A stretch of DNA of 64,000 nucleotides, from NCBI GenBank assembly GCA_009760855.2, contig WPIO01000028.1, positions 710,001 to 774,000 of the forward strand. The letters are read 5' to 3'. A program made the translations under genes and the position numbers. How positions within the stretch are numbered: position 1 is the stretch's first letter; the number at the start of each line of letters is the position of its first letter. Origin of the DNA: Cristatella mucedo (lineage: Eukaryota; Bryozoa; Phylactolaemata; Cristatellidae). Of this stretch, positions 63,971-64,000 are shown piece after piece. Under the pieces are notes generated by a model that ran no database searches, was not told where the DNA came from, and saw nothing but the letters and a program-made list of their open reading frames with translations.

Positions 63971-64000
63971 GCAGTCATATAGGGTTACTGTTTTAAGACA

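Larger units (their letters stand above)
44249..64000. repeat. segmental duplication, copy 2 (runs off the right edge)
   Basis: Pairs with 10756-30020, same orientation. Homology starts at 'gctgcaatggctggccactcgg' (44254) and is still continuing at 64000. Private to copy 2: the LINE-2 at 45295-47869, about 49640-50690, 53640-56560, and a short LINE tail at 61030-61115. Confidence 0.95.

Noticed and set aside
1-64000. CRISPR arrays, bacterial operons, rRNA genes
   Set aside because: No regularly spaced short repeats of that kind, no ribosome-binding-site-led gene runs and no rRNA core sequence. Gene structure is clearly eukaryotic.

Overview
The window is nuclear DNA from an animal, most likely an invertebrate; the phylum cannot be told from sequence alone. 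Evidence: short exons with GT/AG splice sites, CpG-rich 5' regions, long AT-richer introns, dinucleotide microsatellites, CR1/L2-like LINEs, tRNA-derived SINEs, and Tc1, hAT and R2-like relics. There is no sign of bacterial gene organisation, and no CRISPR array or rRNA.

The main content is a head-to-tail segmental duplication. Copy 1 spans about 10.75-30.02 kb. Copy 2 runs from about 44.25 kb to past the right edge (base 64000 aligns with about base 30020). Each copy carries one gene on the + strand for a KAP-family P-loop NTPase, related to the NTPase core of Kidins220/ARMS. I rebuilt six exons in copy 1 and five in copy 2; the sixth exon of copy 2 should begin about 50 bp beyond the window. 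Exon phases agree at every junction in both copies and no exon carries a stop, so both look functional. The protein has a short N-terminus without ankyrin repeats, Walker A, membrane segments inserted inside the NTPase domain, an FNAYEY...LWAGIVT block, a Walker B of unusual form (DALDRC), and the WPYR.SW and C-terminal blocks typical of Kidins220-like KAP proteins. The last coding exons of copy 1 were not found with confidence.

Layout: 0.1-8.7 kb, nested LINEs and SINEs, an LTR-like element and an R2-like endonuclease relic; 8.8-10.75 kb, LINE 3' ends and a CpG-rich block; 10.75-30.3 kb, KAP gene 1; 30.5-44.2 kb, the spacer, with a Tc1 relic, a hAT transposase pseudogene broken by two SINEs, LINE/SINE fragments and an unidentified coding-like relic at 42.4-43.4 kb; 44.25-64 kb, KAP gene 2.

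The repeats date one another. Some insertions are shared at matching sites in both copies (SINE-B at 29.8/63.8 kb, LINE fragments at 21/56.8 kb, the LTR at 15.7/52.5 kb) and so predate the duplication. Others are in one copy only (SINE-A at 24.1 kb with an empty site at 59.44 kb; a 2.6-kb LINE at 45.3 kb) and so followed it. SINE-A and the LINE-2 family end in the same hairpin-forming tail, which suggests that LINE-2 mobilises SINE-A. Family names LINE-1, LINE-2, SINE-A, SINE-B and SINE-C are local labels used only here.
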